From Nocardioides renjunii (lineage in GTDB: Bacteria > Actinomycetota > Actinomycetes > Propionibacteriales > Nocardioidaceae): a stretch of DNA of 64,000 nt. A program made the translations under genes and the position numbers. The notes under the pieces were generated by a model. That model was not told where the DNA came from. It worked only from the letters and a program-made list of their open reading frames with translations, and did no database searches. This document shows, piece after piece, positions 34,721 through 42,709 of the stretch (within the stretch, counting starts at the first letter, position 1; every line of letters begins with the position of its first letter). Where the stretch lies: NCBI RefSeq assembly GCF_034661175.1, contig NZ_CP141058.1, positions 186,001-250,000 on the forward strand, given 5' to 3'.

Positions 34721-35757
34721 AGATCGGGTTCGTCGTCAACGACATCGAGACGGAGAAGGCGGAGTACACCACCAACCGCCTCGCCATGGCGGCCAAGGAG
34801 ATGGGCCACGAGGCTTGGTACATGGGCATCGGCGACTTCGCCTACGAGCCGGACGGGTCGCTGAGCACCCGGGCCCGGGCGGGTGACGCCAAGACGTACC
34901 GCTCCCTCGAGCGCCACCTCGCTGACGTGCAGAAGCCCGACGTCGAGCAGCTCCTCGGGCTCGACGAGTTCGACGTCGTCATGCTGCGCAACGACCCGGC
35001 CGACGACGCCGAGTCGGACCCGTGGCGCAACAACGCGGGCGTCGCCTTCGGCCAGCTGATCGCCTCGAGCGGCGTGCTCGTGGTCAACGACCCGACCAGC
35101 CTCGCCAACGCGCTGTCCAAGGCGTACTTCCAGCACTTCCCCGAGGTGGTGCGGCCCCGGACCCTCATCTCGCGCGACCAGGGGATGATCGAGGCCTTCA
35201 TCAAGGAGCTCGGCGGCAAGGCCGTCCTCAAGCCCCTGCAGGGATCCGGCGGCGCGGGCGTGTTCCTCGTCGACCGCAAGGAGGCGCCCAACCTCACGCA
35301 GATCATCGAGGCGATCTCCCGCGACGGCTACGTCGTGGCCCAGGAGTACCTCCCCGAGGCGGTCAACGGCGACGTCCGCCTGTTCGTGATGAACGGCGAG
35401 CCGCTGGTGCACCAGGGCGAGTACGCCGCCTTCCGCCGCAGCAACAAGACCAAGGACATCCGCTCCAACATGTCCGCCGGCGGCACGGCCGAGAAGGTCA
35501 CCGTCACTGACGAGATGCTCGCGATGGTCGAGGTGGTGCGCCCCAAGCTGGTCGCCGACGGCATGTTCCTCGTCGGACTCGACATCGTCGGCGACAAGCT
35601 GATGGAGATCAACGTCTTCAGCCCGGGCGGCCTCGGCAGCGCCCAGGCGCTCTACGACGTGAACTTCGCCCCGGCGGTCATCGGCGAGCTCGAGCGCAAG
35701 ATCAACATCCGGCGGCACTACCCGGAGATCGACAACCACAGCCTCGCGACGAGCTGA
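34717..35757 (+). CDS. GshB-like ATP-grasp ligase
   Basis: 346 residues with an ATP-grasp fold like glutathione synthetase: an N-terminal lid (MKIGFVVNDIETEKAEYTTN, MLRNDPADDAESDPW), KAVLKPLQGSGGAGVFLVD (ATP-binding Lys and Gly loop, ~167-186), and metal-binding EINVFSPGG near 300. True glutathione is not made by most actinobacteria and no gshA is present, so this is likely to form a different carboxylate-amine bond. It is translationally coupled (ATGA) behind the QEGLA-type peptidase. The acceptor could be a protein C-terminus, a peptide or a small molecule. Confidence 0.88.
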   Translation: MKIGFVVNDIETEKAEYTTNRLAMAAKEMGHEAWYMGIGDFAYEPDGSLSTRARAGDAKTYRSLERHLADVQKPDVEQLLGLDEFDVVMLRNDPADDAESDPWRNNAGVAFGQLIASSGVLVVNDPTSLANALSKAYFQHFPEVVRPRTLISRDQGMIEAFIKELGGKAVLKPLQGSGGAGVFLVDRKEAPNLTQIIEAISRDGYVVAQEYLPEAVNGDVRLFVMNGEPLVHQGEYAAFRRSNKTKDIRSNMSAGGTAEKVTVTDEMLAMVEVVRPKLVADGMFLVGLDIVGDKLMEINVFSPGGLGSAQALYDVNFAPAVIGELERKINIRRHYPEIDNHSLATS

Positions 35758-35780
35758 GGCTCGCGCCGGCAGCTCCCGGG

Positions 35781-35800
35781 TGGCACCGGGTGGCACCGGG
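35781..35800. repeat. Two direct 10-bp repeats between convergent genes
   Basis: TGGCACCGGG occurs twice in tandem between the ATP-grasp and NrtR genes. With flanking GGTG/CACC bases it can form a weak hairpin, perhaps a terminator. Confidence 0.35.
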
Positions 35801-35805
35801 ACCGG

Positions 35806-36498
35806 TCACCGCAGCAGCGGCGGGTGGAGGTGCCTGGTCGTCCCGGCCCGGAAGAGCTGGGCCGGTCGCCCTCCGTCACGGGTGGTGGTCGCCCCGGTCG
35901 GCTCCAGGAACCCCGCCGTCCCGGTGACCTTGCGGTGGAAGTTCCGCGGGTCCAGGGACGTGCCCCACACGACCTCGTAGACGTGCCGCAGCTCCGTGAC
36001 CGTGAACTCCTCGCCGCAGAACGCCGTCGCCAGGGGCGTGTACTCGAGCTTCGCGCGTGCCCGCTCCACGCCGTCGGCCAGGATCGCCGAGTGGTCGAAG
36101 GCCAGTGCGTCGTCGGTCCCGAGCAGCCGGCTGACCGGCTGCCACCGGGCGTCCGCCGCGTCCGTCCCCGCAGTGGGCGTGGGCAGGTCGGCGGCCAGGG
36201 CGATGTAGGCCACGGTCACGGTGCGCATCCGCGGGTCCCGGTCGGGTGCGCCGTACGAACCGAGCTGCTCGAGGTGGAAGCGGTCGGCCGAGAGACCGGT
36301 CTCCTCCCGGAGCTCGCGCTCCGCGGCGTCCGGCAGGTCCTCGTCCGGCCGGAGGAAGCCGCCCGGCAGGGCCCACCGGCCCCGGTGCGGCTCCTCCCCT
36401 CGACGGATGGTCAGCGCCTGCAGCTGGTCCTCCCGCACCGTGAGGACCACGAGGTCGACGGTGACGGCGACGGGGGCGTGCTCGTCGGGGTCGGTCAT
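35806..36498 (-). CDS. nrtR: NrtR-type regulator (Nudix domain plus winged helix)
   Basis: 230 residues. An N-terminal Nudix domain holds a complete Nudix box (Gly47 to Gly68, with REL-REETG). A C-terminal winged-helix part (FTVTELRHVYEVVWGTSLDPRNFHRKV) is the hallmark of NrtR. NrtR proteins sense ADP-ribose or related NAD metabolites and repress NAD genes. Many members have lost the Nudix catalytic residues, but here they look intact, so it might also hydrolyse its ligand. It diverges from the SPFH and NAD-kinase-like genes, and two 21-bp palindromes lie between. A -10 box TAGGCT ends 6 nt before the ATG. Confidence 0.88.
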   Translation of the reverse strand: MTDPDEHAPVAVTVDLVVLTVREDQLQALTIRRGEEPHRGRWALPGGFLRPDEDLPDAAERELREETGLSADRFHLEQLGSYGAPDRDPRMRTVTVAYIALAADLPTPTAGTDAADARWQPVSRLLGTDDALAFDHSAILADGVERARAKLEYTPLATAFCGEEFTVTELRHVYEVVWGTSLDPRNFHRKVTGTAGFLEPTGATTTRDGGRPAQLFRAGTTRHLHPPLLR

Positions 36499-36504
36499 GA
36501 CGGC

Positions 36505-36510
36505 AGCCTA
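36505..36510 (-). promoter_or_regulatory. -10 box TAGGCT, probable leaderless promoter of nrtR
   Basis: The box ends 6 nt before the nrtR ATG. The adjoining 21-bp palindrome at 36516-36536 would cover the -35 region, which suits autorepression. Confidence 0.55.
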
Positions 36511-36515
36511 CCCAC

Positions 36516-36536
36516 TTAATGTCGACTTGACGAGAA
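36516..36536. promoter_or_regulatory. Candidate NrtR box 1 (nrtR side)
   Basis: 21-bp imperfect dyad with half-sites TTAATGTCG and TGACGAGAA around ACT. It has the length of known NrtR operators. Its TTAATGTC half is the exact inverse of GACATTAA in box 2. Confidence 0.6.
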
Positions 36537-36549
36537 CTGGCCAGGAGGG

Positions 36550-36570
36550 TTATCGTCATAGTGACATTAA
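36550..36570. promoter_or_regulatory. Candidate NrtR box 2 (SPFH side)
   Basis: 21-bp dyad with half-sites TTATCGTCA and TGACATTAA around TAG (7 of 9 positions symmetric). It lies 20 bp upstream of the SPFH gene start and covers its likely promoter or transcription start. Confidence 0.65.
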
Positions 36571-36590
36571 TGCCGGACAAGGAGCACCTG

Positions 36591-37601
36591 ATGGCTGACA
36601 TCGCCCGCTACCCCTTCGCTCGCCACCTCCGCGGCTCGAGCACCACGCACGTCGGTCACGTCCGCAACGGCAGGACGATCCACGCCGGTGTCGGCGCCTC
36701 GTTCTGGTTCCGGCCGCTCAGCGCGGTCCTGCACGAGGTGCCCGTCGACGACCGGGAGCTGCCGCTGCTGTTCCACGCCCGCACCAGCGACTTCCAGGAC
36801 GTCACGGTCCAGGCCACCATCACCTACCGCGTGACCGACCCCTCCACGGCGGCCGGTCGCATCGACTTCTCCATCGACCCGGAGACCGGCGCCTGGCGCG
36901 GCACCCCGCTGGACCAGGTGGCGGGGCTGCTGACGGAGTCGGCCCAGCAGTACGCGATCGACATGCTGGCCACCGTCGACCTGACCGACGCGATGGCCGG
37001 CGGTGTCGGGCCCGTGCGCTCGGTCATCACCGACGGCCTGAGGGCCGACGAGCGACTGGCCGAGACCGGCATCGCCGTGGTCGGCGTACGAGTGGTCGCG
37101 GTCCGCCCCGAGCCCGAGGTCGAGAAGGCCCTGCGCACCCCGACCCGCGAGCGCGTGCAGCAGGAGTCGGACCGGGCGACGTTCGAACGACGGGCGATCG
37201 CCGTGGAGCGCGAGCGCGCGATCGGTGAGAACGAGCTGCAGACGCAGATCGAGCTGGCGCGCCGGGAGGAGCAGCTGGTGAGCCAGCGCGGTGCGAACAC
37301 GCGCCGGGAGGCCGAGGAGGCCGCCGCGGCAGGCGCGATCGCGGCGGAGGGAGAGGCGAGGCGCACGGTCACCCTCGCCGAGGCGCGGGCCGAGGGCGCC
37401 CGCCTGGCCGGCGCTGCGGAGGGCGACGCCGAGGCGGCCCGGATGGCGGCCTACCGGGACGTGCCGGAGGCGGTCCTGCTGGCGCTCGCCGCCAAGGAGC
37501 TCGCGGCCCACCTGCCCGCGATCGACACCCTCGTGCTGAGCCCCGACCTGGTGAGCACCGCGCTGGCCCAGCTGGCCGGCGGGCGGACGGCGGCGTCGTG
37601 A
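36591..37601 (+). CDS. SPFH/band-7 domain protein without membrane anchor
   Basis: 336 residues. An SPFH (stomatin/prohibitin/flotillin) domain occupies about 15-180 ([59 protein letters not shown]). A long Glu/Ala/Arg-rich coiled coil follows (~185-285), then a short hydrophobic end. No transmembrane or hairpin segment precedes the SPFH domain, which is unusual. The ATG at 36591 has AAGGAG 6 nt upstream. It faces NrtR across two candidate operators and overlaps the NAD-kinase-like gene (GTGA), so it is probably an NAD-responsive scaffold of unknown function. Confidence 0.85.
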   Translation: MADIARYPFARHLRGSSTTHVGHVRNGRTIHAGVGASFWFRPLSAVLHEVPVDDRELPLLFHARTSDFQDVTVQATITYRVTDPSTAAGRIDFSIDPETGAWRGTPLDQVAGLLTESAQQYAIDMLATVDLTDAMAGGVGPVRSVITDGLRADERLAETGIAVVGVRVVAVRPEPEVEKALRTPTRERVQQESDRATFERRAIAVERERAIGENELQTQIELARREEQLVSQRGANTRREAEEAAAAGAIAAEGEARRTVTLAEARAEGARLAGAAEGDAEAARMAAYRDVPEAVLLALAAKELAAHLPAIDTLVLSPDLVSTALAQLAGGRTAAS

Positions 37602-38476
37602 GCCTCGCGCCCCGCGTCGTCGTGGTCCACCGGCGCACCGAGCTCGACGAGCTCGTGGCCACCCATGGGACGCGCGGTCAGGCGGCCTTCTTCCTCAGCA
37701 CCCGCGGACGCGACATCGCCGAGCTGGAGGAACGTCACCGGCTGACCCGCGAGGCGCTCGACACGGTGGCCGCCGCGATCCCGGTGGACTGGCGCCGGGG
37801 CAGCGTGGAGCGCGGTGACGTGTCCCGGTTCCTGTTCTCACCCGACGACGTCATCGTCGTCGTCGGTCAGGACGGGCTCGTGGCCAACGTCGCCAAGTAC
37901 CTCGACGGCCAGCCGGTCATCGGCATCGACCCGGACCCGGCACGCAACGCCGGCGTGCTGGTCGCGCACGCCGCCGGCGACCTGCCTCGCCTGCTGCGGA
38001 GCACCGACCGCGTCACCCGGCACACCATGGTCCGTGCCACCCTCGACGACGGCCAGGAGCTGCTCGCCCTCAACGAGGTCTTCGTGGGCCACCCCAGCCA
38101 CCAGACGGCTCGCTACGACCTGCTGACACCCGAGGCGGCGGGGGAGTCGCAGGCGTCGTCCGGGGTGATCGTCTCGAGCGGCACGGGTGCCACCGGGTGG
38201 TGCCGCTCGGTGGCTCTGGAGCGCCGCAGCCCGATCACGCTCCCGGGTCCGGAGGACCCGCGCCTCGTCTGGTTCGTGCGCGAGGCGTGGCCCTCGCCCG
38301 CCACGGGGACCGTGCTGACCGAGGGGGAGCTCGCGGCCGGCGAGCTGGAGCTGACGGTCAGGTCCGACCGGCTGGTCGCCTTCGGGGACGGCATCGAGGC
38401 GGACGCCCTGACCCTGACCTGGGGCCAGACGGTGCGGATCGGACGTGCGGCCACCGTGCTGCGACTGGTCGCCTGA
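37598..38476 (+). CDS. Divergent NAD kinase-like protein
   Basis: 292 residues with the layout of the ATP-NAD kinase fold: [19 protein letters not shown] in place of the GGDGT loop (GQDG, residues 90-93), [20 protein letters not shown] (158-162) at the NNE position, and [16 protein letters not shown] (189-204) for the STPTGSTAY segment. The first Gly of GGDG and the second Asn of NNE differ, so it may bind NAD(H) without normal kinase activity or use another substrate. It is coupled to the SPFH gene by a GTGA overlap. Its stop lies in a terminator stem shared with menB. Confidence 0.82.
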   Translation: MSLAPRVVVVHRRTELDELVATHGTRGQAAFFLSTRGRDIAELEERHRLTREALDTVAAAIPVDWRRGSVERGDVSRFLFSPDDVIVVVGQDGLVANVAKYLDGQPVIGIDPDPARNAGVLVAHAAGDLPRLLRSTDRVTRHTMVRATLDDGQELLALNEVFVGHPSHQTARYDLLTPEAAGESQASSGVIVSSGTGATGWCRSVALERRSPITLPGPEDPRLVWFVREAWPSPATGTVLTEGELAAGELELTVRSDRLVAFGDGIEADALTLTWGQTVRIGRAATVLRLVA

Positions 38477-38489
38477 TCGGACCGATCAG
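38473..38489. terminator. Bidirectional terminator/palindrome between the NAD-kinase-like gene and menB
   Basis: CTGATCGG-A-CCGATCAG. Both convergent TGA stops lie in this palindrome. The unpaired centre is one base, so a usable hairpin would open a few inner pairs. Confidence 0.5.
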
Positions 38490-39436
38490 TAGTACCAGGG
38501 GTACGGCGACCAGTCGGGCTCCCGCTTCTCGAGGAACTGGTCGCGGCCCTCCTGCGCCTCGTCGGTCATGTAGGCCAGCCGCGTCGTCTCGCCGGCGAAG
38601 AGCTGCTGGCCGACGAGGCCGTCGTCGAGGAGGTTGAAGGAGTACTTCAGCATCCGCTGGGCGGTGGGCGACTTGCCGTTGATCTTCCGGCCCCAGTCGA
38701 GGGCCATCTTCTCGAGGTCGGCGTGGTCGACGACGCGGTTGACCGCGCCCATGCGGTGCATCTCCTCGGCGTCGTACTCGTCGCCGAGGAAGAAGATCTC
38801 GCGGGCGCGCTTCTGGCCGACCTGCCGGGCGAGGTAGGCCGAGCCGTAGCCGCCGTCGAACGAGCCGACGTCGGCGTCGGTCTGCTTGAACCGCGCGTGC
38901 TCGCGGCTGGCGAGCGTCAGGTCGGCGACGACGTGCAGGCTGTGCCCGCCGCCCGCGGCCCAGCCGGGGACGACGCAGATGACCACCTTGGGCATGAAGC
39001 GGATGAGCCTCTGGCACTCGAGGATGTGGAGGCGGGCGAGCCGCGCCTTGTCGATGGGGTTGGGCTCGGACCCGGCGTCGCCCCCGGTGCGCGGCTCGGT
39101 GCCCGCGGTCTCGTACTGGTAGCCGGCCCGGCCGCGGATCCGCTGGTCGCCACCGGTGCAGAATGCCCACTTGCCGTTCTTGGCGCTCGGACCGTTGCCG
39201 GTGAGGATCACGCAGCCGACGTCGGCGGACGTACGAGCGTGCTCGAGGGTGCGCAGCAGCTCGTCGACGGTGTGCGGCCGGAACGCGTTGAGGACGTCGG
39301 GGCGGTCGAACGCGATGCGGACGGTGCCGTGCTCGCGGGCCCGGTGGTAGGTGAGGTCGGTGAGGTCCTCGAAGCCGGGCACGGCGTCCCAGGACTCGGG
39401 GTCGAAGATCTCGCTCACGCCCTCGATCGCACTCAT
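38486..39436 (-). CDS. menB: 1,4-dihydroxy-2-naphthoyl-CoA synthase
   Basis: 316 residues of the crotonase fold, longer than E. coli MenB but normal for actinobacteria. WAFCTGGDQRIRGRAGYQ, CVVPGWAAGGGHSLHVVADLT and FKQTDADVGSFDGGYGSAYLAR are MenB signatures (oxyanion glycines, catalytic Asp and the Ser/Tyr region). It closes the second ring in menaquinone biosynthesis from o-succinylbenzoyl-CoA. No other men gene is in the window. A -10 box TACCCT ends 6 nt before the ATG, with no ribosome-binding site, so the mRNA is probably leaderless. Confidence 0.97.
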   Translation of the reverse strand: MSAIEGVSEIFDPESWDAVPGFEDLTDLTYHRAREHGTVRIAFDRPDVLNAFRPHTVDELLRTLEHARTSADVGCVILTGNGPSAKNGKWAFCTGGDQRIRGRAGYQYETAGTEPRTGGDAGSEPNPIDKARLARLHILECQRLIRFMPKVVICVVPGWAAGGGHSLHVVADLTLASREHARFKQTDADVGSFDGGYGSAYLARQVGQKRAREIFFLGDEYDAEEMHRMGAVNRVVDHADLEKMALDWGRKINGKSPTAQRMLKYSFNLLDDGLVGQQLFAGETTRLAYMTDEAQEGRDQFLEKREPDWSPYPWYY

Positions 39437-39442
39437 GGCGCG

Positions 39443-39448
39443 AGGGTA
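39443..39448 (-). promoter_or_regulatory. -10 box TACCCT, probable leaderless promoter of menB
   Basis: The box ends 6 nt before the menB ATG, and no Shine-Dalgarno sequence is present between them. Confidence 0.55.
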
Positions 39449-39495
39449 GTGGGGAGGCGCTGGAAGTTCGCCGCCGCCCGTGGTGTTGTGGGGGC

Positions 39496-39936
39496 ATGGC
39501 ACTGACTGGAACCTATGTCCCGAGCTCGGCCGAGTGGGTCCGCAACCAGGTCGCGGAGTACGAGGCGTCCGACGGCGAGCGGGCCGGCACGCTGCCCGGC
39601 ACGAAGTACCCGATCGTCGTCATCACGTCGGTCGGATCGTCGTCCGGCAACCTGCGCAAGAACCCCGTCATGCGGGTCGAGCGCGACGGCGCCTACCTCG
39701 CGGTGGCGTCCAAGGGTGGGGCCCCCGAGGACCCGGCGTGGGCCGACAACTTCCGCAAGCACCCGGAGGTGGAGCTGCAGGACAAGGCGGAGAAGCACGT
39801 CTACCGGGTCCGGGAGCTCAGCGGGGACGAGCGCGCCGAGTGGTGGAAGCTGGCCGTCGAGACCTGGTCGACCTACGCGTCCTACCAGGAGAAGACGGAC
39901 CGCCAGATCCCGCTGTTCCTCCTCGAGCGCGCCTGA
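39496..39936 (+). CDS. F420-dependent nitroreductase/quinone reductase family protein (Ddn-like)
   Basis: 146 residues. The Ddn/DUF385 split-barrel fold is indicated by WVRNQVAEYEASDGERAG, KYPIVVITSVGSSSGNLRKNP (cofactor-binding loop) and YLAVASKGGAPEDPAWADNF. Family members reduce quinones or nitro compounds with the deazaflavin F420H2. It is divergent from menB, and Ddn-type enzymes are known to reduce menaquinone, so a shared quinone theme is possible but unproven. The start at 39496 has only a weak GGGGG upstream. Confidence 0.88.
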   Translation: MALTGTYVPSSAEWVRNQVAEYEASDGERAGTLPGTKYPIVVITSVGSSSGNLRKNPVMRVERDGAYLAVASKGGAPEDPAWADNFRKHPEVELQDKAEKHVYRVRELSGDERAEWWKLAVETWSTYASYQEKTDRQIPLFLLERA

Positions 39937-39940
39937 CGGA

Positions 39941-40135
39941 TCAGCTCGGCTGGGGCGGAGTCGGGTCCGCGCCCTCGACGACGGCCTCGTCGTCGCGGTC
40001 CCCGTCGTGCACCACCGCCTCCGGGTCGGGATCGACGTGGGCGGGGGCCTCCGGCTCCAGCCGCTCCGTCGACTCGTCCTCGGCGTCGATGTCGACGTCC
40101 GTGGGAGCCTGCTGGTCACCGTCGTTGATGCTCAT
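39941..40135 (-). CDS. Small acidic hypothetical protein
   Basis: 64 residues, very rich in Asp, Glu, Pro and Ala, with no hydrophobic segment or motif; probably disordered. The ATG at 40135 has a convincing GGAAGGA site 7 nt away, which supports a real gene. It converges on the Ddn-like gene with a 4-nt gap and is preceded by a 52-bp palindromic repeat. No function can be assigned. Confidence 0.65.
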   Translation of the reverse strand: MSINDGDQQAPTDVDIDAEDESTERLEPEAPAHVDPDPEAVVHDGDRDDEAVVEGADPTPPQPS

Positions 40136-40232
40136 GGCGCGGTCCTTCCGTGTCGGATCACCGGACCGCTCGCGTACCCGCTCCACCGCGGCGCATGCGT
40201 CGGGCGACCTGCGGCGCGGGCGTACCCGCGTC

Positions 40233-40284
40233 AGCGGTGAGTGAGACAGTTTCTCGAGCCGCAGAACCTGCGCCACTCACCGCT
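40233..40284. repeat. 52-bp dispersed palindromic repeat, copy C
   Basis: Same length as copies A and B at 2.1-2.3 kb but in the opposite orientation with respect to the inner CAGGTTCTGCG element. The outer arms AGCGGTGAGTG and CACTCACCGCT are perfect inverse repeats. The interior is TTCTCG...CGCAGAA. It lies upstream of the small acidic protein gene. Confidence 0.85.
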
Positions 40285-40315
40285 CGACAGGAGCCGGAGC
40301 CGTACGACGCCCGCG

Positions 40316-40921
40316 TCAGGCGTGGCTGATCGTCATGGCCAGCCCCAGCAGGTGCTCGAGGCGGGCGAGCTCGGAGTCGAGGAACTCCGGGCCGCCGCGG
40401 CGGCCGATGAGCACGAGGTCGCGGCCGAAGGGGGCCGCGCACTCGACGTAGATCTCGTGGTCGGGCAGCCGCGTCGGGGCGGCCACCTCGTCGAGGTCGA
40501 ACTCGGTGGGTGCGGCGTCGGTGGCGTGGGCGACCGCCCAGCCGTCGCCGTCACGGCGCAGGCGCGCGGCCCAGTCGACGCGGAAGGTGATGGGCAGCAG
40601 GTCGATGAGCCGGTCCTGCGCGTTGGCCGGGTCCTCGGTGAGCGCCTCGACGACCTCGAGGTCGAGGAAGAGGTTGCCGCCGGCGGCGTAGCGGTTGACC
40701 CACAGCACGCTGACGCCGTCGAGCACGCTGCACGCCGAGACGATGGAGTCGGGCATGGTGCCCGGCGCGATCTCCAGCAGGACGTCGTCGACCGCGAAGC
40801 CGTCGCGCTTCTCGACGATCTCGATCGCCTCGATGTCGCCGCCCGCCTCACCGATCGCGCTCGCCACGCGACCGAGCGAGCCCGGGACGTCGGGCAGCTC
40901 CACGCGGATCAGGTAGGGCAT
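40316..40921 (-). CDS. ACT-domain amino acid-binding protein
   Basis: 201 residues. The N-terminal ACT domain (YLIRVELPDVPGSLGRVASAI, then GGDIEAIEIVEKR) is a small-ligand sensor, usually for amino acids. The rest (~70-201) has no catalytic motif and may be a second, diverged regulatory domain with GRDLVLIGRRGGPEFLDSE. No enzyme is fused or adjacent, so its partner is unknown. A -10 box TAGCCT ends 6 nt before the ATG, which suggests a leaderless mRNA. Confidence 0.82.
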   Translation of the reverse strand: MPYLIRVELPDVPGSLGRVASAIGEAGGDIEAIEIVEKRDGFAVDDVLLEIAPGTMPDSIVSACSVLDGVSVLWVNRYAAGGNLFLDLEVVEALTEDPANAQDRLIDLLPITFRVDWAARLRRDGDGWAVAHATDAAPTEFDLDEVAAPTRLPDHEIYVECAAPFGRDLVLIGRRGGPEFLDSELARLEHLLGLAMTISHA

Positions 40922-40927
40922 GCGTGG

Positions 40928-40933
40928 AGGCTA
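40928..40933 (-). promoter_or_regulatory. -10 box TAGCCT, probable leaderless promoter of the ACT-domain gene
   Basis: The box ends 6 nt before the ATG. It lies in the short gap behind the recD stop. Confidence 0.5.
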
Positions 40934-40957
40934 TCGGGGATCTGTGTCTGCGACGTC

Positions 40958-42709
40958 TCAGCCATCCGACAGCCGGGCACGCAGGCCGCTGGCTCGCAGC
41001 GCCTGCCGCGCGATCGCCGCGCGCACCGCCGACTCGGAGCCGATCACCCGCACCTTGCGCTGCGCGCGCGTCACCGCGGTGTAGAAGAGCTCGCGGGTCA
41101 GCAGCCGTGACTCCTCGTCGGGGAGGAGGACGGTGATCTCGTCGGCCTGGCTGCCCTGTGACTTGTGGATCGTCATCGCGTGCATGGTGTCGACCTCGCC
41201 CAGCCGTGACGGCGCCAGCTCGAGGTGGCCGACGCCCGTGGCGATCGCGGCCCGCGGACCCGCCGCGCCGGCCACGACCACGCCGGTGTCGCCGTTGTAG
41301 ATGCCGAGGGAGTAGTCGTTGGACGACACGAGGACCGGACGACCGAGGTAGGCCGCGTCGTGCACCGAGACGCCGGTCTCGACGGTGAACCACTGCTCGA
41401 TGCGGCGGTTCCAGTGGCGTACGCCGAACGGGCCGTCGCGGTGGGCGCACAGCAGGCGGTGCCGGTCGAGGGCGGCGAGCGCCCGCTGCGCGTCACCGGC
41501 CACGGCGGCGTCGTGCACCGCGAGGGCGTGGGGGAGCACGGCGGAGCGGATCGTCGACGCGGGGTCGCCCTCGGGCACCCACTCGACGGCCCCGCCACCG
41601 GCCCGCAGGGCCGCGACGGCCGCGTCGGCGTCGCCGAGCCGCAGCGCCTCGGCGAGCCGGCCGATGTCCTCGCCGTAGCGGTGCGCCGTGGTGAGGGCCG
41701 CCACGGGGCTGTCGGGGCGGTGCTCGTAGCCGCGGACGAGGTCGGTGAGCACGGCGCCCGCGTCGACCGAGCTGAGCTGGTCGGGGTCGCCCACGAGCAC
41801 CAGCCGGGCCTCGGGACGCACGGCCTCGAGCAGCCGCGCCATCATCGTCAGGGAGACCATCGAGGCCTCGTCGACGACGACGAGGTCGTGGGGCAGCCGG
41901 TTGCCGCGGTGGTGGCGGAAGCGGGTGCTGTTGCCGGGGTGCTGGCGCAGGAGGCGGTGCAGCGTCATCGCGCCGACGTCGGCGAGGCGGGCCTGGTCGG
42001 CCCCGCCGAACCGGGTCGCGGAGTCGCGCACGGACTGCTCGAGCCGCGCCGCGGCCTTGCCGGTCGGGGCGGCCAGCGCGATGCGCAGCGTCTGGCCCCG
42101 CGCCTCCGCCTGCTCGACCAGGACCGCCAGCAGGCCGGCGACAGCGGTCGTCTTGCCCGTGCCGGGACCGCCGGTCACGACAGTCGTCGCCTGCGTCGCC
42201 GCCCGGCGACAGGCCTCCCGCTGCTCGTCGGACTCGGCGCTCGGGAACACCCGTGCCAGCGACCGGTCGAGGAGCGAGGTGTCGACGGCGTGCGCCACGC
42301 GGCTGCGGTCGCGCAGGTCGTGCAGGACCTGCGTCTCCTGCTCGTGGTAGCGGTCGAGGTAGACCAGGCCGTGCTCGAGGTGGACGACACCCGAGGCGAC
42401 CGCCCGGCTGGACGAGACGGCGTCCGTCCACGCCGACGGCTCGGGCCACGGCACGTCGAGGTCCGGCAGCGTCGCCGGGACGGCCGGGAGGTCGAGGCAG
42501 ACCGAGCCGTGGCGGACGGCCCGGACCGCGAGGGCGACGGCGAGGAGCACCGCCTCGTCGCGCTCGCCCGTGACCCGCCCCAGGTTGGTGGCGACGTGGA
42601 CGTCGGCGACGGTCAGCACCCCGGCGAGGTTGAAGGTGCGGAGCAGGCCGGTGGCGTTGACGGCCAGGTCGCGGTCGTGGGCGTCGACCGGCTCGAAGGT
42701 CTCGCTCAT
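40958..42709 (-). CDS. recD: Exodeoxyribonuclease V alpha subunit
   Basis: 583 residues of a superfamily 1B helicase: Walker A VVTGGPGTGKTTAV near 180, LAAPTGKAAARL (motif Ia), VVDEASMVSL (motif II), VLVGDPDQLSSV (motif III), and MTIHKSQGSQADEI with YTAVTRAQRKV at the C-terminus. RecD is the fast 5'-3' motor of RecBCD, which processes double-strand breaks and degrades foreign DNA. It is translationally coupled behind recB (ATGA) in a recC-recB-recD operon. Confidence 0.96.
   Translation of the reverse strand: MSETFEPVDAHDRDLAVNATGLLRTFNLAGVLTVADVHVATNLGRVTGERDEAVLLAVALAVRAVRHGSVCLDLPAVPATLPDLDVPWPEPSAWTDAVSSSRAVASGVVHLEHGLVYLDRYHEQETQVLHDLRDRSRVAHAVDTSLLDRSLARVFPSAESDEQREACRRAATQATTVVTGGPGTGKTTAVAGLLAVLVEQAEARGQTLRIALAAPTGKAAARLEQSVRDSATRFGGADQARLADVGAMTLHRLLRQHPGNSTRFRHHRGNRLPHDLVVVDEASMVSLTMMARLLEAVRPEARLVLVGDPDQLSSVDAGAVLTDLVRGYEHRPDSPVAALTTAHRYGEDIGRLAEALRLGDADAAVAALRAGGGAVEWVPEGDPASTIRSAVLPHALAVHDAAVAGDAQRALAALDRHRLLCAHRDGPFGVRHWNRRIEQWFTVETGVSVHDAAYLGRPVLVSSNDYSLGIYNGDTGVVVAGAAGPRAAIATGVGHLELAPSRLGEVDTMHAMTIHKSQGSQADEITVLLPDEESRLLTRELFYTAVTRAQRKVRVIGSESAVRAAIARQALRASGLRARLSDG

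Noticed and set aside
35806..38476. NrtR-SPFH-NADK region considered as a classical NAD salvage operon
   Set aside because: No nadA/B/C/D/E, pncA/B or nicotinamide transporter gene is present; only the regulator type matches.
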